A stretch of DNA of 33,003 nucleotides, taken from NCBI GenBank assembly GCA_002411515.1, contig DHTF01000109.1:1-33003 (forward strand), given 5' to 3'. Shown piece after piece: positions 17,561 to 25,244 of this stretch. The translations under genes and the position numbers were made by a program. The DNA is from Proteiniphilum sp. UBA5267 (GTDB lineage: Bacteria > Bacteroidota > Bacteroidia > Bacteroidales > Dysgonomonadaceae). Position 1 is the first letter of the stretch; every line of letters starts with the position of its first letter. Below the pieces are notes generated by a model, which searched no databases, had not been told where the DNA came from, and saw only the letters and a list, made by a program, of their open reading frames with translations.

Positions 17561-19705
17561 ATGAGCAACAAAGTGAATGCGGCTTCTTCAACCGCCAAGC
17601 CGAAAAAGAAAGACCTTTCGGCATCTATTATCCATTTCCTGACAGAAAATAACGATAAACAGTTTAATTACAAGCAAATTGGTGCGGCACTGAATGTGCG
17701 GGGTGAAGAAGGACGACGCCTGCTGATCAAAGTACTCGACAAGCTTCGCGACGATGACCTGCTGCTAGAGACTTCCCGAGGGCGCTATCGGATCAATAAC
17801 AGGGGACTGATGCTGGAAGGTCGTTTCGAGCGGAGAAGTAATGGCAAGAACTTTTTTGTCCCTGACGACGATGCGAACATCATTCATATACCCGAGCGAA
17901 ACAGCAAACATGCCATGAACGGCGACCGGGTGCGTGTCCAGCTACTGGCAAAGCGCAAACGTGCCGATACCGAAGGTACTGTGGTAGAGATACTGGAACA
18001 TACACAAAGCCGTTTTGTGGGCGTGCTGGAGGTGCAGAAGCATTTCGCCTTCCTGGTGATGGACAACAAATATCTGTCGAACGATATTTTCATTCCGAAG
18101 GAGGATCTCCTTGGTGCCACAAACGGCGATAAAGTAGTTGTAGAGATTGTAGAGTGGCCCGAGAAGGCCAACAACCCAGTCGGCAAGGTGATCGATATCC
18201 TCGGCAAGCCAGGACAGAACGATACCGAGATGCATGCCATCCTCGCACAATACGATCTGCCTTATAAATATCCGGAAGAGGTAGAGAAATATGCAGCTCA
18301 GATTTCTGAAAAGATTGAGGCGAAGGAGATTGCAAAAAGGGAGGACTTCCGGGATGTGTTCACCATCACCATTGACCCCAAGGATGCAAAGGACTTCGAC
18401 GATGCCCTCTCCATCAGAGAAATATCTCCTTCCATGTGGGAGGTGGGAGTACATATTGCCGATGTGACGCATTATGTGAAACCGGGTGATCTGGTGGACC
18501 GGGAGGCGGAGAACAGGGCTACCTCCATTTATCTGGTCGACAGAACCATTCCCATGTTGCCGGAACGGCTTAGCAACGGACTCTGTTCCTTGCGTCCCCA
18601 TGAGGAAAAGTTATGCTTTTCTGTTATCTTTCAACTGAACGAAAAAGCAGAAATATTAAAGTCTCGAATTGTACGTACTGTCATTAAATCCGACAGCCGC
18701 CTCACTTACGAGGATGCGCAGGCGGTAATTGAAACAGAAAAAGGCGATTTCTCGGTCGAAATACTTCAATTGAATAAATTGGCAAAGCTGCTGAGAGAAA
18801 AAAGATTTGCCAATGGAGCGATTAATTTTGAGCGGTATGAGGTGAAATTCAATCTCGATGAAAAGGGAAAGCCTCTGGGAGTTTATTTTAAGGAATCGAA
18901 AGAAGCCAACCATCTCATTGAAGAATTTATGCTGCTGGCTAACAGGACAGTTGCCGAAGCCATTGGAAAAGTGCCCAAGGGAAAGAAAGCCCGGACGTTT
19001 GTTTATCGCATCCACGATGTGCCCGATCCGGAGAAGCTCGATACGTTGAATACCTTCATTCTTCGTTTTGGTCACAAAATTAAGCAGGATGGCTCCAAGG
19101 TTGAAGTTGCCAAGAGCATCAATGCGTTGTTGGATAAAGTGCAGGGCCGCCCAGAAGAGAACCTGGTGGAAACAATCGCCATCCGCACCATGTCGAAAGC
19201 AGTCTATTCCACGAAAAATGTGGGACATTACGGGCTGGCATTCGAATATTATACCCATTTCACTTCTCCCATCCGGCGGTATCCTGATATGCTGGTACAC
19301 CGTCTGCTGGAGCATTATCTCGATGCAGGTAAAAGTGTAGATCAAGGTTCATTGGAGGGTGAATGTAAGCACTGTTCTGAGATGGAGCAGGTTGCAGCCA
19401 ACGCCGAGCGCGACTCCATCAAATACAAGCAAGTTGAATTTATGTCGGATAAGATTGGAAAAGTGTACGATGGTGTCATATCGGGTGTTACCGAGTGGGG
19501 TATTTATGTGGAAATAAACGAAAATAAGTGTGAAGGCATGATCCCCATCCGGGAAATGGATGATGACTTTTATGAGCTGGACGAAAAAAATTATCGTCTG
19601 GTGGGGCGACGCCGAAAGCGGGAATATCGACTGGGACAACCTGTTTCCATTCAGGTGGCGCGGGCTAACCTCGACAGGAAGCAACTTGATTTCATCTTCG
19701 CGTAA
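17561..19705 (+). CDS. rnr: Ribonuclease R
   Basis: A 714-residue 3'-to-5' exoribonuclease that degrades structured RNA in the cytosol. After a Lys-rich start there is a winged-helix-like N-terminal region (about 20-85), cold-shock/OB domains (about 85-230), the RNB catalytic domain (about 260-600) and a C-terminal S1 domain (about 630-714, GKVYDGVISGVTEWGIYVEI). The magnesium-binding Asp cluster DPKDAKDFDDA is at 272-282. Further RNB hallmarks are HIADVTHYV, ENRATSIYLVDRTIPMLPE and HFTSPIRRYPD. The length is typical of Bacteroidota RNase R and shorter than the 813 residues of E. coli, which has a long basic tail. An aminotransferase gene follows after 21 bp in the same direction. Confidence 0.97.
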   Translation: MSNKVNAASSTAKPKKKDLSASIIHFLTENNDKQFNYKQIGAALNVRGEEGRRLLIKVLDKLRDDDLLLETSRGRYRINNRGLMLEGRFERRSNGKNFFVPDDDANIIHIPERNSKHAMNGDRVRVQLLAKRKRADTEGTVVEILEHTQSRFVGVLEVQKHFAFLVMDNKYLSNDIFIPKEDLLGATNGDKVVVEIVEWPEKANNPVGKVIDILGKPGQNDTEMHAILAQYDLPYKYPEEVEKYAAQISEKIEAKEIAKREDFRDVFTITIDPKDAKDFDDALSIREISPSMWEVGVHIADVTHYVKPGDLVDREAENRATSIYLVDRTIPMLPERLSNGLCSLRPHEEKLCFSVIFQLNEKAEILKSRIVRTVIKSDSRLTYEDAQAVIETEKGDFSVEILQLNKLAKLLREKRFANGAINFERYEVKFNLDEKGKPLGVYFKESKEANHLIEEFMLLANRTVAEAIGKVPKGKKARTFVYRIHDVPDPEKLDTLNTFILRFGHKIKQDGSKVEVAKSINALLDKVQGRPEENLVETIAIRTMSKAVYSTKNVGHYGLAFEYYTHFTSPIRRYPDMLVHRLLEHYLDAGKSVDQGSLEGECKHCSEMEQVAANAERDSIKYKQVEFMSDKIGKVYDGVISGVTEWGIYVEINENKCEGMIPIREMDDDFYELDEKNYRLVGRRRKREYRLGQPVSIQVARANLDRKQLDFIFA

Positions 19706-19726
19706 TTTCATTTTATTCGTTTTAAT

Positions 19727-20845
19727 ATGCATCCGGAACAAAAAAAAATAACGGTAACGGTTCCTCTTCTTCCTCCGCTGGAGGAATTCACGGAATATCT
19801 CAAAGATATTTGGGAAAGAAAATGGATCACAAACAATGGACATTATCATCAGGAACTTGAAAAAGCGCTGAGTGATTATTTAAAAGTACCTTATATTAGT
19901 CTTTTTACAAATGGGACCTTGCCATTGATGGTTGCATTGCAGGCATTGCGGATCACGGGTGAGGTGATAACCACCCCTTATAGTTTTGTGGCAACCACCC
20001 ATTCCCTTTGGTGGAACGGAATTAAACCTGTTTTTGTGGATGTTGATCCGGAGACAGGAAACATAGATCCTGAAAAAATTGAAGCGGCCATTACTTCCAA
20101 AACCACGGCGATCATGCCGGTACATGTATATGGTAATCCATGTGATATGGCCCGCATTCAGCAAATAGGAGATACTTATGGGCTGAAGGTTATTTACGAT
20201 GCCGCCCATGCTTTTGGCGTAGAAGTGAACAGCCGATCGGTTTTGGAAAGCGGAGATATGAGTACCCTCAGTTTTCACGCAACAAAAACGTACAATACCA
20301 TTGAAGGGGGAGCTCTGATTTGCAGAGATGAATCAATGAAACGTCGGATCGATTATCTGAAAAATTTTGGTTTTGCTGACGAAACGACGGTGATTGCACC
20401 CGGTATCAACGGTAAAATGGACGAAATCAGGTCTGCTTATGGATTGCTTGAGTTAAAGTATGTAGACCAGGCAATTGAGGTGCGAAAACAAATTGCAGAA
20501 ATGTATCGCGAGAAACTGAAAGAGGTGGCAGGAATTCATTATTTCAAAGACTTTGCCGGTATAAAACATAATTATTCCTATTTCCCAATTTTTGTAGATG
20601 CACAGCGTTTTGGGAAAAGCCGAGATGAGTTGTATCATTATTTACAGGAATACAATATTTTTGGGAGACGCTATTTCTATCCGCTTATCAGTGAGTTCTC
20701 CACTTACAAAGGATTGACTTCTGCTGCCAGAGAGAACCTCCCAAACGCCCACAAACTGGCAGACAGTGTGATCTGTCTACCTATCAGTCACGAACTGAAT
20801 TCGGAGGATGTTGAGCATATTTGTTACCTGATAAAAAACTACTAA
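19727..20845 (+). CDS. DegT/DnrJ/EryC1 family sugar-nucleotide aminotransferase
   Basis: A 372-residue PLP enzyme that transaminates a keto-sugar nucleotide (typically dTDP- or UDP-4-keto-6-deoxyhexose) to an amino sugar, using glutamate as donor. The PLP Lys is K187 in SFHATKTYN, followed by EGGALI. The PLP-ring Asp is D158 in IYDAAHAFG. TTPYSFVATTHSL (82-94) and VYGNPCDM (134-141) are standard for the family. The opening VTVPLLPPLEEFTEYLKDIW with KWITNNG resembles VioA-type enzymes, which make dTDP-4-amino-4,6-dideoxyglucose. It lies 21 bp after rnr and 10 bp before an acyltransferase, with a GT56 gene next, so the module probably makes and uses a 4-acylamino-4,6-dideoxyhexose. The 4-amino position and the glucose/galactose stereochemistry are inferred. 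Confidence 0.92.
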   Translation: MHPEQKKITVTVPLLPPLEEFTEYLKDIWERKWITNNGHYHQELEKALSDYLKVPYISLFTNGTLPLMVALQALRITGEVITTPYSFVATTHSLWWNGIKPVFVDVDPETGNIDPEKIEAAITSKTTAIMPVHVYGNPCDMARIQQIGDTYGLKVIYDAAHAFGVEVNSRSVLESGDMSTLSFHATKTYNTIEGGALICRDESMKRRIDYLKNFGFADETTVIAPGINGKMDEIRSAYGLLELKYVDQAIEVRKQIAEMYREKLKEVAGIHYFKDFAGIKHNYSYFPIFVDAQRFGKSRDELYHYLQEYNIFGRRYFYPLISEFSTYKGLTSAARENLPNAHKLADSVICLPISHELNSEDVEHICYLIKNY

Positions 20846-20855
20846 ACGCCACATC

Positions 20856-21497
20856 ATGCTTGTCATTGGTGCCAAAGGATTCGCAAAGGAACTACTTGAA
20901 ATATTATCGCAAAACGATGATCTGCAAGATCTTGCTTTTTACGATGATGTAAATGAAAAAGATCCTCTTTTTTTATTTGATCGTTTTCCTGTGCTAAAAA
21001 ATGTACTAGAAGCAAAACAATATCTGTCTCATACCGATGCACGCTTTACGATCGGGATTGGTAACCCTCAGCTGAGAAAAAAAATGTATGATAAATTTAC
21101 GGTCTACAGTAAAAAGTTTACCAACGTGATCAGCAAAAACGCCGATATCGGTACTTTCGGAGTTGTAATTGGAGAAGGGTGTAATATTTTATCGGGTGTA
21201 AAGGTTTCCAATGATGTGCATATAGGGCTGGGCTGTTTAATATATTACAACAGCATAATTACCCATGATGTCCGCATTGGCGATTTCGTGGAGATTTCTC
21301 CTGGTGCCTGTCTATTGGGACGGAGTACAATAGGTAGTTTTACTCAGGTCGGAAGTGGATCAATCGTCTTGCCGGACGTGAAGGTAGGCAACAATGTAAT
21401 CATCGCTGCCGGAGCTGTTGTCACAACAGATCTTCCTGATCATGTGATGGCAGCTGGTGTTCCTGCAGTAATCAAGAAGAGAAACCTTTCTTATTAA
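20856..21497 (+). CDS. Sugar O/N-acyltransferase, NeuD/PglD/VioB type
   Basis: A 213-residue left-handed beta-helix acyltransferase. The N-terminal Rossmann-like domain binds the sugar nucleotide (GAKGFAKE, 5-12; FYDD, 28-31). The C-terminal hexapeptide repeats (from about residue 95: IGTFGVVIGEGCNI, VHIGLGC, VRIGDFVEISPGA and later turns) bind acyl-CoA. The catalytic His of PglD fits H137 in NSIITHDVRIG. PglD and VioB acetylate a 4-amino-4,6-dideoxyhexose on a nucleotide carrier, which matches the aminotransferase 10 bp upstream. The acyl group (acetyl or longer) cannot be told. A GT56 glycosyltransferase follows after 15 bp, so the three form a tight unit. In E. coli this step is done by WecD, which has an unrelated GNAT fold. 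Confidence 0.9.
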   Translation: MLVIGAKGFAKELLEILSQNDDLQDLAFYDDVNEKDPLFLFDRFPVLKNVLEAKQYLSHTDARFTIGIGNPQLRKKMYDKFTVYSKKFTNVISKNADIGTFGVVIGEGCNILSGVKVSNDVHIGLGCLIYYNSIITHDVRIGDFVEISPGACLLGRSTIGSFTQVGSGSIVLPDVKVGNNVIIAAGAVVTTDLPDHVMAAGVPAVIKKRNLSY

Positions 21498-21512
21498 CAC
21501 ATCAAGGCGCTT

Positions 21513-22688
21513 ATGAATTATCACTTCATGATCGATGAAAAGTTCACGGATGACTTTATTGCCAATGCTGAAAGATACGCCCCGGGGAACAATATTTACC
21601 TAGTAACCCTCTATACTCCCAAACCCAGGTTCACGAAGTCACCACTCATCATCTACCAAAAGTCGGTTAAAAAATACTGGTTTTCCCAGATAGCACCACA
21701 CTTGAACAGTACCGACCAGGTTTTTATCCATTGGCTCGACCGTCGGGTGTATGATATTGTGCTTTCATTGCCAATCGGAATCAACGTCGGTATCTTCAGC
21801 TGGATGGGTGATCTAATTGCCACGCCTACCTGTTTGTTTGAAAAAGAGATACTGAAACCTGTCAGTTATGCTTTTTTCAGAAAATATAAAAGGTACCAAT
21901 TTCAAAAAGATTTGTCACATGGAGTAATTTATAATTTTCTGCTATTTGGAAGACATATCTTTCGTATTCTGAATGCACCGAGAGAATGGCGCAAAAAGAA
22001 GAAAGTGATGCAAAGGATTAATCTGTTTTTTCATTGGAATGAATTCGATTATCATTGGCTAAAAAAACGTTATCCAGGTTTTAAGGCCCTTTTTGTCTAT
22101 TTTGTTTATGATGTGGGATTAGACAATAGCTTAGGCGTGCCCAGCAGTATCAAAGGAGAGAAGGATCCGTTAACTATCTGGCTTGGGAACTCTGCAACGG
22201 TTTCCAACAACCATTTCGAAGCGCTTGATGAGCTCCGTCACCTAAAAGACGAACAGATTGAGATCATTTGTCCACTAAGTTATGGGGAACTACCTGATTC
22301 CGTTTACACCAGACAGCTTATAAGAAAAGGAAAACAGATCTTCGGTAATAAGTTTATTCCGTTGCTTACATTTCTCGAGAGAGATCAATATTATGCCCTG
22401 TTTCAGAAAGTAGATGTTGTGCTGATGAATCATATTCGAAGTCAGGCAGCTGGTAATGTGTTTGCTTTTTTGAAGCTGGATAAAATTATTTTTATGGAGG
22501 AGAAAAGTACATTGTATCAGTTTCTATTCGCCAAAAATATTGATCAATTGCATGCGATGAGCGAGTTGAAAAACTATTCATTTTCAGCACTAAAGGCATT
22601 GACTGTTGCAGATCGTTCCCACACAGATATTCACAAAATCCTTGATTGGAATCTGAAAGCGGAAAATTTAAAAAAATACTTGCAATGA
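21513..22688 (+). CDS. GT56 family glycosyltransferase, WecF/RffT-like (4-acetamido-4,6-dideoxyhexose transferase)
   Basis: A 391-residue protein resembling TDP-Fuc4NAc:lipid II Fuc4NAc transferase. The N-terminal half shows NYHFMIDEKFTDDFI and the FIHWLD and FSWMGDLI segments, in the style of WecF. The diagnostic donor-side stretch is TIWLGNSATVSNNHFEALDE (about 222-241), matching the WecF pattern of a nucleotide-binding LVGNSGDxSNxHIEAL. IICPLSYGE follows, then ALFQKVDVVLMNHIRSQAAG. In enteric bacteria this enzyme adds the third sugar of the enterobacterial common antigen repeat. Here it follows a matching aminotransferase and acyltransferase, so it likely transfers their product to a lipid-linked acceptor. 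It converges with a flippase gene, 4 bp between stops. DNA is AT-rich. Identity as GT56 is from motif memory, not alignment. Confidence 0.78.
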   Translation: MNYHFMIDEKFTDDFIANAERYAPGNNIYLVTLYTPKPRFTKSPLIIYQKSVKKYWFSQIAPHLNSTDQVFIHWLDRRVYDIVLSLPIGINVGIFSWMGDLIATPTCLFEKEILKPVSYAFFRKYKRYQFQKDLSHGVIYNFLLFGRHIFRILNAPREWRKKKKVMQRINLFFHWNEFDYHWLKKRYPGFKALFVYFVYDVGLDNSLGVPSSIKGEKDPLTIWLGNSATVSNNHFEALDELRHLKDEQIEIICPLSYGELPDSVYTRQLIRKGKQIFGNKFIPLLTFLERDQYYALFQKVDVVLMNHIRSQAAGNVFAFLKLDKIIFMEEKSTLYQFLFAKNIDQLHAMSELKNYSFSALKALTVADRSHTDIHKILDWNLKAENLKKYLQ

Positions 22689-22692
22689 CTTC

Positions 22693-24141
22693 TCAACTTG
22701 GTTTTCTTTTTTTTTCGAACAATTGTTCGATCTCTTTCAACATCTCAAATCGCATCATTTTACAAAGTACTATATAAGTAATGCCTGTAATGAAGAGATT
22801 GAAAAGGATAAACAAAAGATTGCTTTCAATCTTTAGGGTAAGAAAGTAGGATAGTGTAACAGAAGCCAGTGCTGTGATGAGATAAGGTATTGTATCACTC
22901 ATAAAGTCAATTAACCGGTAGCGAATAAGCTTTTTTGAAAAAAACACAGATATAAAAAGCGTGATACATGTGTAAATGATCCAGCTCACTGCCAATGCCG
23001 TAATTCCGCGAGGAAAAAGAAATGTAATTAGAAATATCAGGATGACGCCTTTCACAATTTCCAAACCCAGGAAGTAGTTGGTATTTTCTTTGGTGATGAA
23101 CAATTCATTGAATATATGGATGAAAGGGGAGAGCATTCCTGCAAGCGTGAGAATCTGAAAATAAGGTACAGCCGGCAACCATTTATCTTTGAAAAATAGG
23201 AAAAATGTAGGTTCAGCAATCACAATCATGATACATCCTATCGGAAAAGAGAGGAATGCAATCGATTTGATAATTTTACTGAATACGCGTCTTAATCGGA
23301 TGGCTTCACTGTTTATCTCAGGCAAGATAAGCATAGATACTGACTTGAATGTGTTCCCGATGATGAGAAAAGGGATATCCTGGTATTTCTTTGCCTGATT
23401 AAAGAACGCCACCTGACTCATGGGATAGAAAGCAGCGATCAGGCTGGGATAGATATTATTGATTGTGGTGGTGACCGCTGATGCAAGCAACAATTTGTAG
23501 CTGAAACCGAAGAACGATTTCAAACGGGACAGGCTAAATCTTGCTTTGGGAAGCCACGCACTAGATTTAAACAAAAATGCCGATCGGCAGAATGCGTATA
23601 AAAGAGTTTGTGCCACCAATGCCCATACGCCTTTACCTGCTATAGCCATTAGAATGGCAAGTATATCCGCAATTAAAAGCGATAGCATGTTGATCCTTGC
23701 CAAACCTTTGAAGTCAGCCTTTTTTATGAGAATAGTCTGATGGATAAGACCGAAAGCATTAAAAATGATAGAGAGAAATACGATCCGGATAACCATCACA
23801 ATGGGTTGCGAATGAAATACCTTTCCTAAAATAGGAGAAGCGAAAAAGAAAATGAGATAAAGAACGATGCTCAGGGAAACATTGAAATAAAAAACTGTGG
23901 AATAATCGCTCTGTTCCAGATTTTTTCTGTTGATCAACGCTCTACCAAAACCACTGTCTACAAGAATCGAGGAGAATGCAATGAAAATGGCAAGTGAACC
24001 GATTAATCCATAATCTTCGGTAGCCAGGATATTCATCATGATCAGCATACTCAGAAAGTTGAGTGCCTGCTGTCCGAATTTATCAACGAAGCTCCAGAAA
24101 AGAGAGACAGTGGTGGTATGTTTTAATGTGGAGTCGGCCAT
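22693..24141 (-). CDS. Wzx-type lipid-linked oligosaccharide flippase
   Basis: A 482-residue integral membrane protein of the MOP superfamily (polysaccharide biosynthesis/RfbX type), with about 12-14 hydrophobic segments. The N-terminus (TVSLFWSFVDKFGQQALNFL, then TEDYGLIGSLAIFIAFSSIL) is characteristic, as is the conserved DSGFGRALI. It would move an undecaprenyl-linked glycan to the periplasmic side, the natural next step after the facing GT56 gene. I prefer ATG 24141 to the TTG at 24144. The gene is distinctly AT-rich: a hand count of 22801-22860 gives 19 G+C of 60, against 32 of 60 in queG (24541-24600). It has its own promoter and is divergent from queG. The cargo cannot be told from sequence. 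Confidence 0.93.
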   Translation of the reverse strand: MADSTLKHTTTVSLFWSFVDKFGQQALNFLSMLIMMNILATEDYGLIGSLAIFIAFSSILVDSGFGRALINRKNLEQSDYSTVFYFNVSLSIVLYLIFFFASPILGKVFHSQPIVMVIRIVFLSIIFNAFGLIHQTILIKKADFKGLARINMLSLLIADILAILMAIAGKGVWALVAQTLLYAFCRSAFLFKSSAWLPKARFSLSRLKSFFGFSYKLLLASAVTTTINNIYPSLIAAFYPMSQVAFFNQAKKYQDIPFLIIGNTFKSVSMLILPEINSEAIRLRRVFSKIIKSIAFLSFPIGCIMIVIAEPTFFLFFKDKWLPAVPYFQILTLAGMLSPFIHIFNELFITKENTNYFLGLEIVKGVILIFLITFLFPRGITALAVSWIIYTCITLFISVFFSKKLIRYRLIDFMSDTIPYLITALASVTLSYFLTLKIESNLLFILFNLFITGITYIVLCKMMRFEMLKEIEQLFEKKRKPS

Positions 24142-24170
24142 CAACGATTGCTTATTGCTGTTTATTCACG

Positions 24171-24178
24171 CAAAAGTA
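24171..24178 (-). promoter_or_regulatory. Candidate promoter -7 box of the flippase gene
   Basis: The minus strand reads TACTTTTG, the same box as for gltX and dapB, 29 nt before ATG 24141 (leader of about 25 nt). There is no clear -33 box in the T-rich DNA upstream. Confidence 0.45.
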
Positions 24179-24254
24179 CGCAACTTAATTCATATTTTTA
24201 TTTTTTGCAGAAAGAGATTGACGTGTAAACGCTTTCCTGTGGGAGGTAAGAAAT

Positions 24255-24286
24255 ATTGTGGGGGAAAGTTTTTTTTCGTACGTTTG
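24255..24286 (+). promoter_or_regulatory. Promoter of queG, very close to the start codon
   Basis: TACGTTTG at 24279-24286 matches the -7 consensus, and ATTG at 24255-24258 sits exactly 20 bp upstream as the -33 box. Only 7 nt separate the -7 box from ATG 24294. With the usual 4-7 nt from box to start of transcription, the mRNA would have a leader of 0-4 nt. Confidence 0.55.
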
Positions 24287-24293
24287 AAGCATC

Positions 24294-25226
24294 ATGCACA
24301 ATGGGACAACCTTCTCGGAAGAAATAAAGCTGCAGGCACTGGCTTTGGGGTTCGATGCCTGTGGTATTTGCCGAGCCACAAACAGTGGTGAGGAAGCTCG
24401 TTATATGGAGTGGATCAAAGATCACTGCCAGGGCAGCATGGCCTATTTGGAGCGCAACATCGATAAGCGGATCGATCCCCGACTACTGGTCGAGGGTGCC
24501 CGCTCAATCATCTCGGTGGCACTGAACTACTATCCCCCCGTGAAGCTCCCGGGAAAGGTGCCTCGCTTTGCCTATTATGCCTACGGGAAAGATTACCACG
24601 AGGTGATGCGGGAGAAGCTGGGAAGCCTGTTCGACTGGATCAAAACCCGTTTCCCGGAGGCTATGGGCAGGTGTTTTTCTGACTCGGCCCCCGTGCTCGA
24701 ACGTTTCTGGGCGGCACAGGCAGGTATCGGGTTCGTGGGCAAAAACACCCTATTGATTATTCCAGGAAAGGGCTCCTACTTTTTTCTGGGTGAACTGATT
24801 CTCGACCTGGATCTGGATTATGACAGCCCAGTTTCAGAGAACTGCGGCGACTGCCGCCGTTGCCTTACCTCCTGTCCAACGGGCGCCATAGAAAGACCCT
24901 ACAGGGTGAATGCCAACAAGTGCATATCCTACCAGACCATCGAAAACAAAGGAGAGATTGCTCCCAATATTGTGCCAAACCTACGGAACAATGTATATGG
25001 CTGCGACATCTGCCAGATGGTCTGTCCCTGGAACCGTGGCGCCCTGCCACATACTACACCGGAGTTCATGCCCTCTGAACAATTCCTTTCGCTCACCTTC
25101 GATAAACTGGAAGCGATGGATGAAGAGGAGTACCGGGAGACTTTTCGCCACTCTGCTGTGAAACGGGCCAAATTTGCGGGATTGAAACGGAATGTGGCTG
25201 CTATTTCCAAAACTCGCCGGAAATAG
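24294..25226 (+). CDS. queG: Epoxyqueuosine reductase
   Basis: A 310-residue iron-sulfur, cobalamin-dependent enzyme performing the last step of queuosine synthesis, reduction of epoxyqueuosine to queuosine in the wobble position of tRNAs with GUN anticodons. The catalytic-Asp region is FSDSAPVLERFWAAQAGIG (D130). Two 4Fe-4S clusters are indicated by CGDCRRCLTSCPTG (C184, C187, C190, C194) and by C210, C237, C240 and C244 (CDICQMVCPWNR). E. coli QueG is longer (379) because of a C-terminal HEAT-like region that is reduced here, as in other Bacteroidota. The ATG at 24294 is needed to include the conserved first helix, so the very short leader is not an artefact of start choice. ruvB follows 18 bp later with its own promoter. 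Confidence 0.96.
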   Translation: MHNGTTFSEEIKLQALALGFDACGICRATNSGEEARYMEWIKDHCQGSMAYLERNIDKRIDPRLLVEGARSIISVALNYYPPVKLPGKVPRFAYYAYGKDYHEVMREKLGSLFDWIKTRFPEAMGRCFSDSAPVLERFWAAQAGIGFVGKNTLLIIPGKGSYFFLGELILDLDLDYDSPVSENCGDCRRCLTSCPTGAIERPYRVNANKCISYQTIENKGEIAPNIVPNLRNNVYGCDICQMVCPWNRGALPHTTPEFMPSEQFLSLTFDKLEAMDEEEYRETFRHSAVKRAKFAGLKRNVAAISKTRRK

Positions 25227-25235
25227 TTATTTTTG
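25204..25235 (+). promoter_or_regulatory. Promoter of ruvB, overlapping the queG stop and close to the start codon
   Basis: TATTTTTG at 25228-25235 starts one base after the queG stop codon, and TTTC at 25204-25207 inside queG sits exactly 20 bp upstream. Only 9 nt separate the box from ATG 25245, so the predicted leader is about 2-6 nt, much as for queG. Confidence 0.5.
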
Positions 25236-25244
25236 TATCAACAA

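Noticed and set aside
18656..19345. 229-codon minus-strand open frame inside rnr
   Set aside because: It lies wholly within the RNB domain coding region of rnr and has no domain or start signal of its own.
22689..22720. T-rich run after the flippase and GT56 stop codons as an intrinsic terminator
   Set aside because: A poly-T run is present but most of it is within the flippase coding end and no GC-rich stem precedes it on either strand.
24142..24144. TTG start for the flippase, and similarly GTG 4466, TTG 25233, GTG 14019
   Set aside because: In each case an ATG lies at or within a few codons downstream and better fits the family start; the ruvB TTG would lie inside its promoter box.
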